Assembly (NCBI RefSeq): GCF_001672915.1
Contig: NZ_LZKR01000034.1
Location: forward strand, 51,272-115,271
Direction of reading: 5' to 3'
Source: Mycobacterium sp. 1245805.9
GTDB taxonomy: Bacteria; Actinomycetota; Actinomycetes; Mycobacteriales; Mycobacteriaceae
Length of the DNA: 64,000 nt
Position numbers and translations under genes: made by a program. Below, piece after piece: positions 1 to 10,465 of the stretch; position 1 is the first letter of the stretch, and every line of letters starts with the position of its first letter. Below the pieces are notes generated by a model that was not told the DNA's origin, searched no databases, and saw only the letters and a list, made by a program, of their open reading frames with translations.

Positions 1-1832
1 CCAGTCGCGGGCTGCGAAGAGCGTCACGTAGCGATCGACCGCGCGGCTTGCCGCATTTTCCAAATGCGGCGCGGGACGGCCGAGCTGTTCGAACCGTGCG
101 AACGCAGCGTCGAGGTCGGCCTCGTCGAATAGCTCGCAACGGCTAATCATCTCGCCTTCGACCGTCGTAACGGCGATCTCCCGCCACTCAGCGTCGAAGC
201 CCTCGTGCGAAACGCCATGCGCTGCATAGCTGCAGACCGCTCCGAGGTCAGTCAGCCGGTGCACGACCTCGACGTAGGTTCGGATGCTTTGGTCGAGATC
301 CCACCCCGCACGGATGTATGCGGGCAGCGCGCCGGGCGCGAACGCTGGCGCCGGGCGATGGTCAATAGTCACGCAGTCGGGTGTCATCGCGGGGAATTCA
401 TGCCGGCTGATCGAGGCGTAGGTCCCCGCGACTACAGACCACGTGTGCGCGTGTGCGGCCGCTTCCCCGGCAAGGTAACGCGCATCGAGCTCCGCGATGG
501 CGGCATCCAGATCTTCTACGTCGAACGTGACGGTCGTCGCGATCCGCTGGGCCGCGTCGATCTCGACGACGTTCAGGGCATCATTTGAAATCGCCTCGGG
601 GTCGCGGCCGGCGGCGCGAACACGCGCGAGGACGAGGCGCTCGCCGCGAATCGCGATGGCGCTCACCATCGATATCGAAAATCCGACGCCGGCGGCCGCC
701 TGGAGATCGTTGATCACGGAATCTCGCCCATGCTGGGTCCCGGCATTCACGACACGTCGACGATCGATACCGGAGTAATCGTCGGCGACTGTTTCGGCGA
801 CGGCGTCCCAATCGCGGTCCGCGAAGTGGGACCAGACCCGCTCGAACACGCGTGCCGCCGTGTTTTCCAGCCGTCGCGCCGCGCGGTTTGCCTTCGCCTC
901 GAAACGCGCATGCGTTGCGTCGAGTTCGGCGAGCGCGGCGTCCATGTCTTCGACGTCGAAGAACATCTGCAGCGCGACTCGACCGTCATCGTCAATGGCA
1001 TACAGGTGAAGCAATTCGTCGTACGGAGCCCCGGGGTACACGTCTTCGGTGCGGATTACCATTCGCGCGAGAGCCAGGCGCTCGCCTCGCGCGGCGACCA
1101 TGACGTGGCTGGTTCGGGCGCCCATCTCGAGTTCGCGCCTGATCCCACGTCGCCACACCTCGGATGGCAGCGTAAGACCGACGACCTTCCGGCGATTTTC
1201 GATCAAGATCCCCGGTGCGAAAAGCTGCTCGAACTCTTCCCAGGCCCCGCGGTGAACTGCGGCCATCACGCGTTCGCCCACTCGCACGGCCGCGTTGTCT
1301 GGTTCGACGCTCGGGGGTTCGGGTGGAGCCTCGGTCACCGGCAGGATGCGCCCGTAAATTCTGGTCGCCGCATTTTCCAACCGCCGCGCCGTCGGCTGCT
1401 CCTCCTCGAATCGCGCATGCGCGGCGTCGAGTTCGGCGATCGCATCGTCGAGATCATCGACGTCGAACCACACTTGCAGCGCGATTCGACCAGTCGCGTC
1501 GATGCCCATGACCGAGAGAAATTCGTCCCGCGGCGCCCCAGGACTTACGTCGTCGGCCGTGCCGACCGCTGTTCGAGCCAGTGCCAGGCGCTCGCCTCGC
1601 ACCGCGATATAGATTTGGCTGAACCGTAATGTGTCCACCTCGGCAACGCGCCGGATCCGATGCGCCCAGTCAGCCGACGGGATCGGCGTGAAGCCGATGA
1701 TTTTCCGGCGACTCTCGATGACGCCTTCGCGCGCATACAGTTCCTGGGCCACGTCCCTGGCCCCGCTATGAATAGCGGCTAGCAGGCGGTCGACCACCCG
1801 GACGCATGCGTTATCGAGCTCGACAGGGGGCG
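1..1832 (-). repeat. tandem SnoaL/NTF2-like protein modules in the giant regulator
   Basis: The C-terminal part is built from at least four diverged copies of a module of about 140-170 residues, beginning near 1832, 1312, 870 and 475, with a fifth starting at the window edge near 60. Each opens with a helix of the type DNAAVRVGERVMAAVH or ENAASRAVDRYVTLFA. Each has a central GERLALAR-like strand and closes with FDVEDLDAAIAELDA-like residues. This helix-strand pattern and the W/F-rich entry (ADRDW, AARDW) resemble SnoaL/NTF2 folds, which form small-molecule pockets. The repeats are similar but not identical, so this is protein-level duplication rather than recent DNA duplication. Ligand binding is inferred, not shown. 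Confidence 0.6.
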
Positions 1833-4800
1833 CCTCAGGCAGAGCCGGGGCGGGGGGTGGCTCCGCACCGAGGACTTGTCGCGCCTTCTCCGCAAGTGCC
1901 GCAGCGCCTTTCCGCTCCCACAGGCCGACCGCTCGCTCGGCGGCGGCTCGCGCCCCGGCGACGTCGCCGGCGGCGGCCAACACGGTTGCCAGCGCCAGAC
2001 ATGCGTCCCCGTGATCGACCAACGCGTCGGTGCGTTCGGCCACGCTGACAGCCTCGCCGGCGACCCGCCGGGCCTCCTCGTGATCACCGCCGCGCGACAG
2101 CAGCTGTGCCCGAAGCGTCCGCCAGGCGATCGACGGCTTCAGGGCGTGACCGGCGAGACGCTCGCTCTCCGTACACAATTCGTCGGCCTCGGCGTCTTGG
2201 CCAAGCGTCAGACACACGCGACCCAGCAGCGCAGCGGTCTCTGCCGTATCGGCGTCGAGACCCATGCGGCGAAAGCCGTTGTAGGCCTTGCGCAGATGCG
2301 GCTCGGCCGCGCCAGGATCGTCGACGACTAGCTCGACGATGCCGGCGAACTGTTCGACCTCGAGACGAGCGTGCCGCAGCCCGAGCTCGGTGACGGTGCG
2401 CCGGGCGGAGTCGATCATCCGCCGCGCCGCCGCGGCGCGGCCGCGGAAGGCCTCCAACACGGCCTGGCACCGTGTCGACGTCGCCTCGACCGCGGGCGAG
2501 TCGGTCGTGATCCGCAGCAGCCGAACCACGTCCAGGCACCGCCCGCCCGCGCGCGGGACCGGGTTGGGACCCCACAGCGCCGCGAGTGGGGCGTTCGCCA
2601 AAACCGCATTCACCCGGCGGTGTTCGCGCGCGCGCCGCGCCGCGGTCAGGGCGTCGTCCAGCGCGACTTCGCAGTCGCCGATCCTCCCCAGCCGTGCCAG
2701 GCAGCCAGCACGAACGGTGTGCGCCGTGGCTTCTCCGGCGGCGTCGCCTAACTCGGCCAGCGTGGCGGCGGCCGTACCGACCGCGGTCTCGATCTCGTCC
2801 AATCGCTCGGGATCGGTCAGCATCGACAGCTGGCCGTCGAAGCACGTCGCCCAGGCCGATAGGCGAGCCGAATCGACGGTGGCGCTTTGTAATTGAGAGA
2901 CAGCTACCGCCGCGGAAGCTACGTCACCTGCGGCCAGCAGCGCCTCGCAGCGCGCGATCAGCAGCTCGGCGGTCTGATCGTCGCGGTCGGGCAGCTCGTC
3001 GTCGATTTCCTCGAGCGCGTGCAGCGCCCGATCGTAAAGGTCGGCCGCGCCCTCGTAGGCGAGGCGGGCCATCGCCTGGTCCGCCGCACGCCGGCAGTAC
3101 TCGACGGCCTTGACCGCGTTTCCCGCCCAAGCACATTCGAAGTAGTGGTGAGCCAGCTCGGCGAGCAGCTCGTCGTCGGCGCCGGGCTCGTTCTCCAGCG
3201 TCGTGGCGATGCGCTGGTGCAGCCGCATTCGTCGTACCGAGGGCAGCTCGGCGAGCAGCGACTGCCGGACGAGGGCGTGGTTGAACCGGTAGTGACCGCC
3301 GGGCTCTTCGATGACAATGCCGGCCTTGCAGGCCTCGTCGAACGGGTCGACCAGGTCGTCTCCGACCACGCGCTCGACCAGCTCCAAGGCGAACCGACTA
3401 CCGACGACCGCCGCCGCGGCAAGGGCCTTGTTGGTCTCCGGTGTCAGGCGAGAAAGGCGCCGGCTCACCGCCTCCCGGACCCCCTGCGGCAGGGTGCTCT
3501 GGTCCCACCGGCCGCCGCTCTCCTCGACGTGGCGCAGGGCCTCGATGAGGAAGAACGGGTTGCCGCCGGTGACGGAGGCCAATGCCCGGGCCAGTTCCTC
3601 GTCGTTGTAGCCGGCCTCGGCGACGTAGGCGCTCACGTCCTCCTCGTCGAGGCCGCCGAGCTGCAGGCGGTTCGCGGTGCCGTCACGGTGAAGGTCGGCG
3701 AGCATGGCCGAAAGGGGGTGCGAGCGGTCGAGGTCGGTGCTGCGATAGGTGCCAATGATCTGCACGCGGGCCCGCTCGCCGAAACGCAGCAGATGCCGCA
3801 ACAGGAGCAGCGTGGGTTTGGCCGCCCAATGCAGATCGTCGAGGATCAGGACGACGGGCGCGCTCGCTGACGCAACTCCAAGCAGCGCAACGACGGCGTC
3901 GAAGAGTGCATAGCGTTCGGTGTCGGGGTCGGCGCGCGTCGGCGCGGCCAGATCGGGCAGGACATCGGTCAGCGCGGGAACCAGGGGGAGTAGCGCTTCC
4001 ACGCCCCGGAGTTCGCGAAGCCGACCGCTACCAAGGCACGGCACCAGCGAACGAAGGGCTTCCGCGAACGGCTGGTACGGCGCACCGAGGTCCTCGTCGC
4101 AGCGGCCGTAAATGACAAGGGCGCCTTGGTCGTAGGCCTGTCGGGACCACTCGCCGGCCAGGCGCGTCTTGCCGACACCCGGTTCGCCGGCGATCAGCAC
4201 GGCGTTCGTGCCGCCGGCGAGCGCCGTCTGCCACGCGGAAAATAGCCGCTCGAGTTCCTGCCCGCGACCGACGAACGGCCCCGGGCCGGCAAGCACCGCG
4301 GGTAGTCCCGGCCGTTCTAGAGGCACCTCACCGGAGGCTTCCTCACGACGGTCTTCCGCGGTTTCCAGCCGCAGCTCGAAGACGTGCTCGGGGCGTGCGA
4401 GGTTGCGCAGCTGTCGCGTGCCGAGGTCGGCGAGCACGACATCGTCGGGCAGGGAGTCGATCACGAGCTCGGCGGTCGCCCCCGAGCACAGGATCTGGCC
4501 GCCCGCCGCCAACGACCGCAGCCGCGCGGCGCGGTTCACCGCCCTTCCGAAGTAATCGCCGTCGCGCAGCTCGGCCTCCCCGGTGTGCAATGCCACGCGG
4601 ACGCGCATGGGTTCCCGTAACGCCCACGGCTCGTGCATGATCGCGTCTTGCAGCTCCAGAGCGGCGGCGGCCGCTCGAAGACCGAGAACGTGGCATCGCC
4701 CTCGCCGCGGGTCTTGATCAGCCGTCCTCCGCGCGACGTGACGACCTGTTCGACCAGCTCGTCGTGTCGCGCCAGCGCCACCCCCATGGCCGTGGCGTCC

Positions 4801-5633
4801 GCCTCCCAGGCGGCGGTTGACCCCTCGATGTCGGTCAGCAGGAAGGTCACCGCGCGGGTTACTCCCGAAACATCCTGTGCACCAGGCATTTCCAGTGCGG
4901 TGTCCTGCGCGACGATCGCGGCCTCCAGCCGACGCAGCTCCGGTCCGGGGTCGACGCCCAGTTCATCTGCCAGCAGGGTCCGCGCCCGCTGGTAGGCGCC
5001 CAGGGCCTCGCCCTGCCTGCCGGCGCGGTAGAGGGCGAGCATCAGCTGGGCCCAGCGCCTTTCGCGCAGCGGCGCGTAGGCGACCGCCGCCTCGAGCTCG
5101 CCGATGATCTCGGCGGCGCGGCCCGTCGCGAGCAGCGCATCGGCCCGATCCTCCACCAGCGCGGCGTGGCCCTCGATCCACCGCGTCTTTTCCGACGTTC
5201 CCCGGCGGCCGTCGGGCAGTTCGGGGATGCCGCGCCAGAGCTCGAGCGCCTCCTCGAAGCGGGCTACCGCTTGGCCGGTGTCGACGGCGCCGGCGGCGTC
5301 GCGTCCCCGTCGCGCCGCCGACTTGTAGCGCGAGGCGTCGACCTCGCTGTCGGCCAGGGTCCACCCCGCGCCTTCGGTCAACACGAAGCCGTCGCCCAGG
5401 GTGCGGCGCAGCGAGGAGATATGGGTCTGCAGGGCCTTGGCGGCCGTGCGCGGGGGATCCTCGCCCCAGAGCAGCTCGACGAGCGTGTCGGCCGACACGA
5501 CCGAACCGACGTGCAGGCCGAGCATGGTGAGGATCGCGCGGGGTTTGGCGCCCGGAATCGTGACCGGCGTGCCAGCACGCCGGACCTGGAGAGGTCCCAA
5601 AACCCCCAGTTCCACCTCTAGAAGAGTAGTCAC
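1..5633 (-). CDS. SARP-cyclase-ATPase giant regulator, frameshifted, runs off left edge
   Basis: Very long signalling ATPase. The first 320 codons from GTG 5633 give a SARP module: OmpR-type winged helix, then a BTAD repeat domain to about residue 245. A class III nucleotide cyclase domain follows, with metal motif TDIEGST at 267-273 and GEGDATF near 310. The reading frame then shifts by one base near 4674. The new frame completes the cyclase (RVALHTGEAE, NRAARLRSLA), continues through a Walker A (GEPGVGKTRL, about 4186-4157), a Walker B-like LILDDLHWA and TPR-like helices, and stays open to base 1. The last 600 or so visible codons are tandem SnoaL/NTF2-like modules. Mycobacteria have several cyclase-ATPase regulators of this general plan, usually with LuxR rather than SARP DNA-binding ends. 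The 3' end is outside the window. Whether the frameshift is biological or a sequencing error cannot be told here. Confidence 0.8.
4660..4680 (-). other. apparent one-base frameshift in the cyclase domain
   Basis: Read leftward, the SARP frame gives ...TFSVFERP and then nonsense. The frame one base away gives AAAALELQDAIMHEPW, the expected continuation of a class III cyclase helix. The junction sits in a run of GCC/GCG codons. One missing base around 4674-4676 restores a single frame from 5633 to the window edge. Runs like this are common places for sequencing indels. Confidence 0.75.
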
Positions 5634-5762
5634 GTCCGCAATCGTCGGTAAGACGATTCAACAAGCGGTCAAGATCGGGTAAAGGCTGGCTCACCTGGAT
5701 CTTCTGCGGCCGCGAATCCGGTGGCCCACGCCGATCAGGGTCGAACAGCAATCAACGGTCGG

Positions 5763-6509
5763 TCACACCTCGACGGCGGCGGCGATCTTGTTGACCACCT
5801 CGCCCGCTTGGTCGGTGGTGTCGAATCCGCACCAAAGCGTGTCGATGATGACGTTGTTCCGCACTCCCAACGCGCGTTGGCACGAGAAGCCGCGGCCGGT
5901 GTCGAGGGTCTGCACGAGGCTCAACGTGCTGTCGGTCGCTGTCAGCCCGCCGAACTTCCAGGCGACGGGGTTGTCGCCGGGTTGGGTGATGGTCAGCGGC
6001 CGGTTGGCGCACGCGGCCCACCGCGGTTTGGCCTGGCTGAAGAACTGCTGGGCCACGTCGGCGTCGCGGAACCTCACCACCGCCTGCAGCAGTGCGTGCT
6101 TGTTGTGGTCGGCTTTCGCGCGAGCGTTGTCGAGAAACTGTCCTTCCAGCGCGACCCAGCCGTTGTCTCGGTAGACGCTGGCTTCGACCGGCGAGTAGGC
6201 GTCGAGGCAATTCCGATCGGAAACCACGTCGTCGCTGTGCGACATCTCCGAGATGGGCCTGCGCAGCGCCATGCTGGTCGTCTGCCCGACGGCGTTGACG
6301 TCCCTGGCGCTCAACAACAGGTTCGCCAAGCGCGCGTTGAGGATTGGCGCCGGTTGCCAATGGCCCAGGTTCGGCGCCGCCACGGGTCGCCCGGTGGCGG
6401 ACACCGTGCAGCCGGTCAGCATCAGGCACAGACCCACCACTACGGCGAGAACGATGCGGTGGGCGTGCACGGCACCGACATCCGACGCCTTCACTGATGC
6501 TGCGGCCAT
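5763..6509 (-). CDS. PknH-type sensor-domain lipoprotein
   Basis: A 248-residue exported lipoprotein. The signal peptide hydrophobic stretch ends in lipobox LTGC, so the mature protein should be anchored to the outer face of the membrane. The remainder matches the extracellular domain of PknH-type kinases: conserved Cys pairs (RNCLDAY, WAACANR, FSCQRAL, LWCGFD) and the typical end motif RNNVIID, here without a kinase. I chose the start at 6509 because AGGAG lies eight bases upstream; a longer frame to 6602 lacks such support. It is the last gene of a leftward series of exported proteins but is separated from the previous one by about 220 bases, so it probably has its own promoter. A paralogue lies at 43974-44723. 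The ligand is unknown. Confidence 0.85.
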   Translation of the reverse strand: MAAASVKASDVGAVHAHRIVLAVVVGLCLMLTGCTVSATGRPVAAPNLGHWQPAPILNARLANLLLSARDVNAVGQTTSMALRRPISEMSHSDDVVSDRNCLDAYSPVEASVYRDNGWVALEGQFLDNARAKADHNKHALLQAVVRFRDADVAQQFFSQAKPRWAACANRPLTITQPGDNPVAWKFGGLTATDSTLSLVQTLDTGRGFSCQRALGVRNNVIIDTLWCGFDTTDQAGEVVNKIAAAVEV

Positions 6510-6727
6510 TTGCTGTTCTCCTGCCCGGTCGTCTCCCCGCACAACACCGCAACTGCGATTTAAATTCACAGTCTGGTCGGGTGTCGCACCGTTTGCGCTC
6601 AACTATGAAGTTATGAACAGCAAAAGCGGTTGTGAAATGCCGGTTATGAGCTATCTATGCGTTTTCGCATGAACTCAGCGTGTCGCGCGCCTACTTACGG
6701 CCCGGATACACGATCGCCCGTCCCGTG
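6510..6727. other. A+T-richer intergenic stretch, likely promoter of the sensor lipoprotein
   Basis: The 218 bases between the MPT64-like stop and the sensor-lipoprotein start have no gene I can support and are visibly poorer in G+C than their surroundings. They contain a small hairpin, ATGCG-TTTT-CGCAT (6657-6670), and several TAT/TTAA steps around 6558-6620. This fits a promoter region for the gene starting at 6509. I recognise no specific operator. Confidence 0.4.
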
Positions 6728-7498
6728 TCAGCTCAGCATTGAAGCGAGTTCGATGCGGGCCACCGCGACCTTGTGTGGTCCGGCGTTGTCATGCACCACC
6801 TGGTCTTGGCCGAAGAAGAAGATCACCGCGTCGTCGGTGATCCCGAAGTTCTGGTAGGTCGTCTCGTCGAGATCGGCAGCGGGCGCGTCCAATTCGGCCC
6901 GGACGATCGGGTTGAGCAACTCCAGCGGTTTTGCACCGGGCTTGAACAACGTGTCGAACGTGATCGGGACGTGCTTGGCGAGGTCGAAGTTGAACGCCCG
7001 GAACGTGGTGTTCGGGTGGCCTTCGTGCGCGAAGCCGGTGTCGTTGTCAATCTTGAGCACCAGGCTCTGCGTGCGGGCGTCCGGCTTGCCCGAACGGTAG
7101 GTCTTCGCGGTGACGGCGTACTGATACGGCCGATTGCGACCGTCGTGTGGTCCGATCGTGGCAACCCAGTCGATGAACTCGTCGCGATCCCGCTTGAGGA
7201 ATGCGGCCACGGCCGGCATCTCCGGGTAGTCGATGGGAAAGCTCATCTCGATCTTGTAGGTGGGGGTGGCGCTTCGGACCTGGCAAATCCCGTTGGGGCC
7301 AATGGTTCCGCCGAGATCGGTGCACGCCGATTGTCCCTGCGCCGCAGTCGATGTGGTGGCCGTCGCAGCCGGGGCCGTCGTGGATCGGGCCATCGCGGAT
7401 GGGGCCGTCGCTGTGCCGCTGGTCGTCGAGCAGCCGGCCAGCGAGAGTGCCGCCGTGGCGAGCCCAATCGTCAGGGCTCGGGTGATCGCTTTCTTCAT
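6728..7498 (-). CDS. MPT64-like (DUF3298-type) lipoprotein
   Basis: A 256-residue exported protein. Its signal peptide ends in lipobox LSLAGC and is followed by a long Thr/Ala/Ser-rich linker (residues about 24-55). The folded part resembles mycobacterial secreted antigen MPT64/Rv1980c: YKIEMSFPIDYP, a central Thr-Tyr-Lys-Ala-Phe-like stretch (TTFRAFNFD), then TYQNFGITDDAVIFFF near the end. MPT64 itself is soluble with a cleaved signal peptide, so a lipid anchor and linker are a variation. No clear ribosome-binding site precedes ATG 7498. A SARP-like heptamer array (7521-7549) sits directly upstream, which would allow a leaderless or very short-leader transcript. An RsiV-like sensor role is possible but unproven. 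Confidence 0.8.
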   Translation of the reverse strand: MKKAITRALTIGLATAALSLAGCSTTSGTATAPSAMARSTTAPAATATTSTAAQGQSACTDLGGTIGPNGICQVRSATPTYKIEMSFPIDYPEMPAVAAFLKRDRDEFIDWVATIGPHDGRNRPYQYAVTAKTYRSGKPDARTQSLVLKIDNDTGFAHEGHPNTTFRAFNFDLAKHVPITFDTLFKPGAKPLELLNPIVRAELDAPAADLDETTYQNFGITDDAVIFFFGQDQVVHDNAGPHKVAVARIELASMLS

Positions 7499-7520
7499 AC
7501 GTAAAGGGTGCGGGGGAGGC

Positions 7521-7549
7521 CTTGCGCGATTCTTGCGTGAGCCTTGCGT
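7521..7549 (-). promoter_or_regulatory. SARP-type heptamer array A upstream of MPT64-like gene
   Basis: On the plus strand CTTGCGC (7521), CTTGCGT (7532) and CTTGCGT (7543) occur exactly 11 bases apart. SARP regulators such as ActII-ORF4, DnrI and AfsR bind direct heptamers at this spacing near the -35 region. EmbR belongs to the same DNA-binding family, and an EmbR-type gene lies at 12068-13201. The same motif recurs at 10466 and 50513. Confidence 0.6.
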
Positions 7550-7567
7550 GGATGCGACGCGCGCCCG

Positions 7568-8230
7568 TCAACCGGTGGCGCGAACTCCGTCCCGCTTCAT
7601 GGTCAAGTCGCCGCAGCTGATGGTTGCCGCCGAGGTCCATGCCGGGTCCTGAAGCGACGTTGCGGTGACGGTGTCCGAGCGGCCGATCGTCGCCGCGGTG
7701 CCATTCAGGTCAATTTCGGTGCGGCGCACCGTCAACAGGGGTGTGCCGTGTATGTCTCGATCCTGTAGCAATCCGACCAGGCGACGGCCGTCGCCGAGAT
7801 CGCTACAGCCGATGCCGTCGCCATTGCCCCTCCGGTGACCAAGGTCGAATCGGAAGCTTGCGCCTTGCGGATCGGCAACCGGGGTGATGGTGCAGCCAGA
7901 CACCGCATAAAGGATCGCCTCCCGGCCCGCGTCGACGATGATCTGGTGATTGCCGTCCTGTTGGGCGTCGATCAGCAACGCGGAGCGCTGAAGCGGGCTG
8001 GGGCTGGTTATCTCCGCCTCCCCGTAGCCCTGGGCGGTCGTGATGCCGACGACCATGTCGGTGATCCACAGCGTGGCCGGCTGGCCGTAGACGTCGCTGA
8101 CGTCCTTGCTCGCCGCGCCGGGCGGTGGCCCGCCCGGCCCACACCCCGCGTCGGCGATTGCGGGCGGCGCGATGAGAACACCGAACGACGCCATCGCGAC
8201 GGCGAGGAGAAGCGACAGCTTCGGCTTCAT
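7568..8230 (-). CDS. small secreted protein of unknown function
   Basis: A 220-residue protein with a clear Sec signal peptide (MKPKLSLLLAVAMASFGVL..., likely cleavage after AIADA) and no further membrane segment, so it should be released or periplasmic. The mature part has four Cys residues (AGCGPG, SGCTIT, GIGCSD, TISCGD), consistent with disulfides. I do not recognise a named family. Its start overlaps the stop of the upstream NHL lipoprotein gene as ATGA, with GGAGA just upstream, so the two are almost certainly translationally coupled. It probably works with the propeller lipoprotein or the nearby kinase at the cell surface; this is inference from position only. Confidence 0.75.
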   Translation of the reverse strand: MKPKLSLLLAVAMASFGVLIAPPAIADAGCGPGGPPPGAASKDVSDVYGQPATLWITDMVVGITTAQGYGEAEITSPSPLQRSALLIDAQQDGNHQIIVDAGREAILYAVSGCTITPVADPQGASFRFDLGHRRGNGDGIGCSDLGDGRRLVGLLQDRDIHGTPLLTVRRTEIDLNGTAATIGRSDTVTATSLQDPAWTSAATISCGDLTMKRDGVRATG

Positions 8231-9195
8231 TTCTGGTCTCCTGGATTTAGTTTGACCACGTTGTGGTTGCCGATGTCGGCTACGTAGACGCTGCCCGCGG
8301 CGTCCACCGCGACCGTTACTGGCTTATTGAGGCCGCTGAACGGCAGCACGATCGGCTTGTCCGCCCCGGCCGCCAATTTGAGCACCTGCTTCCGCTCGGC
8401 GTCGACGACGTACACGCCTCCGGCGGAGTCCACCGCCATGCCTCCGACACCGCCAAGGTCGAGCGGCAGCACCGTTTGGGTGTCCGTGCCAGCCGCCAGC
8501 TTCAGCACTTGCTTGAACTCGCCCGCGTACACATTTCCGGCGACGTCCACCGCCATTCCGCCGAGGCCGAGGATGTGTGTGAAAGGCAACACCGTCGGGG
8601 TGTGCGACCCCGCCTCGGCCTTCACCACGTTGACACGCCGGCAGCACCCGCCGTCGGGGTACACCCCGCCTCCATCGGTGCCGTAGGCGCCGCCGGCGGA
8701 ATCCACCGCGAGAACTTCGCTGCGCAAGCCGAGATCGGGCAGTGGCAGCACGGTCTGAGGGCTCGACCCCGCCGCCAGCTTCACCAACTGCTCGTGTCCC
8801 GCGTCGATGACCCACACGCCGCCCGCGGCGTCCGCAACCAGGTCGGCGTTAACGAACTGCGGCAACACCGTTTGGGTGTTCGACCCTGCCGGCAGCTTGA
8901 TCAGGCGGGTGGTCACGGAGGGCAGCCCCGCTTCGCCCTTGGAGTGATGAAGGTCGGTTACGTACACGTTGCCCGCGGTGTCCACCGCCAGATCGTGCGG
9001 ACTTTCGAGGCCGGTGAACGGCAGCACGGTCTGTCGGGGCGCCGGCGTCGGGGCCGCCGGACCACTCGGCGAGATGGTTGACGTCGCGTTGGGGGTGCTC
9101 ACTGAGCATGCGGCGCCGAACGCTGTGGTCGCGATGGTCAGCGCCGTTATCAGCAGACGCTTTCCAAGCCGTTGGTGGCGTGCGGTGTTGGTCAT
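8227..9195 (-). CDS. NHL-repeat beta-propeller lipoprotein (PknD-sensor-like)
   Basis: A 322-residue exported lipoprotein. Lipobox FGAAC ends the signal peptide, followed by a Ser/Thr/Pro linker. The rest is about six NHL blades with the recurring pattern LAVDTAGNVYVTD, MAVDVAGNVYAGE, MAVDSAGGVYVVD, VAVDAAGSVYVAD, each followed by ...LKLAAG and TVLPF. This is the architecture of the extracellular sensor of mycobacterial kinase PknD, here without a kinase. Start 9195 is supported by GAGGGTGA eight bases upstream; the same frame is open much further upstream but only as antisense shadow of the next gene. It lies 14 bases after the TolB-like gene and overlaps the next gene by ATGA. It may bind a ligand at the envelope for the neighbouring kinase. 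Confidence 0.85.
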   Translation of the reverse strand: MTNTARHQRLGKRLLITALTIATTAFGAACSVSTPNATSTISPSGPAAPTPAPRQTVLPFTGLESPHDLAVDTAGNVYVTDLHHSKGEAGLPSVTTRLIKLPAGSNTQTVLPQFVNADLVADAAGGVWVIDAGHEQLVKLAAGSSPQTVLPLPDLGLRSEVLAVDSAGGAYGTDGGGVYPDGGCCRRVNVVKAEAGSHTPTVLPFTHILGLGGMAVDVAGNVYAGEFKQVLKLAAGTDTQTVLPLDLGGVGGMAVDSAGGVYVVDAERKQVLKLAAGADKPIVLPFSGLNKPVTVAVDAAGSVYVADIGNHNVVKLNPGDQK

Positions 9196-9209
9196 GTCGG
9201 TCACCCTCT

Positions 9210-10400
9210 CTACCGCTGGCCCGGGTAGGGCACCGCATGGATGACACCACCGCCGTTGACCGGAGGCCCGAGCAACACCGTAGAGGTGCCTGCGGCGGGG
9301 TTGAAGTCGATCAGTGCCTGACCGCCCCCGCAGCCGGCCCTGGCTTTGAGCTCGAGGTGGCCGTCGTTGACGCCGAGCACGGCGACGCTGTCGCTTTTCG
9401 CCTCGGGCACCGAGACCTTCGATGTCGTGCCGTCGTCGTTGACCTTGGCGAGGAAGATGACGCCGCACGCCCCGGTTGCCTGGACGTACCTGCCGGCGGG
9501 GACCTGCCACGCGTTCAAGTCGCCGTAGTCGGGACGGTGCTGCCCGTTGTTCGGTGCGGTGAGCGCGGTCGGTGTCCCACCGTCGATGGGCACTAGCCAC
9601 AGCTGCGATCCGGCGGAGCCACCGCAGCGCGTGACGGCGATCGTCGAGTCGGCGTCCCAAAAGCGCGTTGGTGTGCAGTTCGACGCGCCGGCGATCGGCA
9701 GCGCCTTGCCGGCCGCGCCGTCGTTGCCCATGAGAGCCAGGCCGGAGGCCGTGCCGAGCACCAGCTGCGTGCCGTCCGGTGTGGACAGATACCCGTCGAA
9801 GTCCTGCCCCACCGGATACGTCATCTGATGGTTGCCGGCGAGGTCGACTCGTTCGAGCGACCCGGGCTTCGACTCTTTCCACTTGTAGAGCAGCACCGCC
9901 TTGCCGTCGGGGAGCGTGTAGCGCGGGTTGACGCCGATGCGGTCGACGGTGAACGTGGTCTTCGCGCCGCTGCGCACGTCGACCTCGGTGACGACCGTCC
10001 GGTCAGTCTCCTCCGTGGCGAACAGGGCGCGCGTCCCGTCGCCCGACCAGTCGAACAGCTTCGGGCTTTGCCCCTTGCCCGGCGCCGGGAAGGTGGTGAT
10101 CGGGTAGCGGCCACCGGCGGGGTCGACCAGGTACAGCGTCGTCGTTGCCGTCTCCCAGGTCGGTGTGCCCGGCGGCGGCGTTTCGCCGGGATGCAAGCCC
10201 GGAACCGGGCTCCACATGGCGAGCATCCAGCCGGGACCGACCTGCGACCAGGGGACGGTTGCGAGCGGGGCCTCGACGCCGTGGGCCGCCATCGGCTGAG
10301 AGTTTTCGGGTTCGGCGTGCGAGGCCGGTGCCAGGGTGATCGAGGCGGCGGCCGTGGCCATTGCCATCAGCGCCAACATCGTGCGAGACATGGTGGTCAT
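9210..10400 (-). CDS. TolB-like beta-propeller secreted protein
   Basis: A 396-residue protein with a Sec signal peptide that ends near SHAEP and lacks a lipobox Cys, so it is probably secreted or periplasmic. The mature part has repeated propeller-blade motifs of WD40/TolB type: DWSGDGTRALFATEE, STPDGTQLVLGTASG, FWDADSTIAVTRCGG. Blades are about 45-50 residues. Start 10400 has AGGAGC six to eight bases upstream. It is the first gene of a leftward operon (TolB-like, NHL lipoprotein, small secreted protein) and shares a 190-base divergent promoter region with the kinase. That region contains a SARP-type heptamer array. Confidence 0.75.
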   Translation of the reverse strand: MTTMSRTMLALMAMATAAASITLAPASHAEPENSQPMAAHGVEAPLATVPWSQVGPGWMLAMWSPVPGLHPGETPPPGTPTWETATTTLYLVDPAGGRYPITTFPAPGKGQSPKLFDWSGDGTRALFATEETDRTVVTEVDVRSGAKTTFTVDRIGVNPRYTLPDGKAVLLYKWKESKPGSLERVDLAGNHQMTYPVGQDFDGYLSTPDGTQLVLGTASGLALMGNDGAAGKALPIAGASNCTPTRFWDADSTIAVTRCGGSAGSQLWLVPIDGGTPTALTAPNNGQHRPDYGDLNAWQVPAGRYVQATGACGVIFLAKVNDDGTTSKVSVPEAKSDSVAVLGVNDGHLELKARAGCGGGQALIDFNPAAGTSTVLLGPPVNGGGVIHAVPYPGQR

Positions 10401-10465
10401 ATCGGGCTCCTGAAGAACGTGTCCGGGTCTTTGCTGCCCGGTCACGTAGAGGCTCCGGCGCTGTC

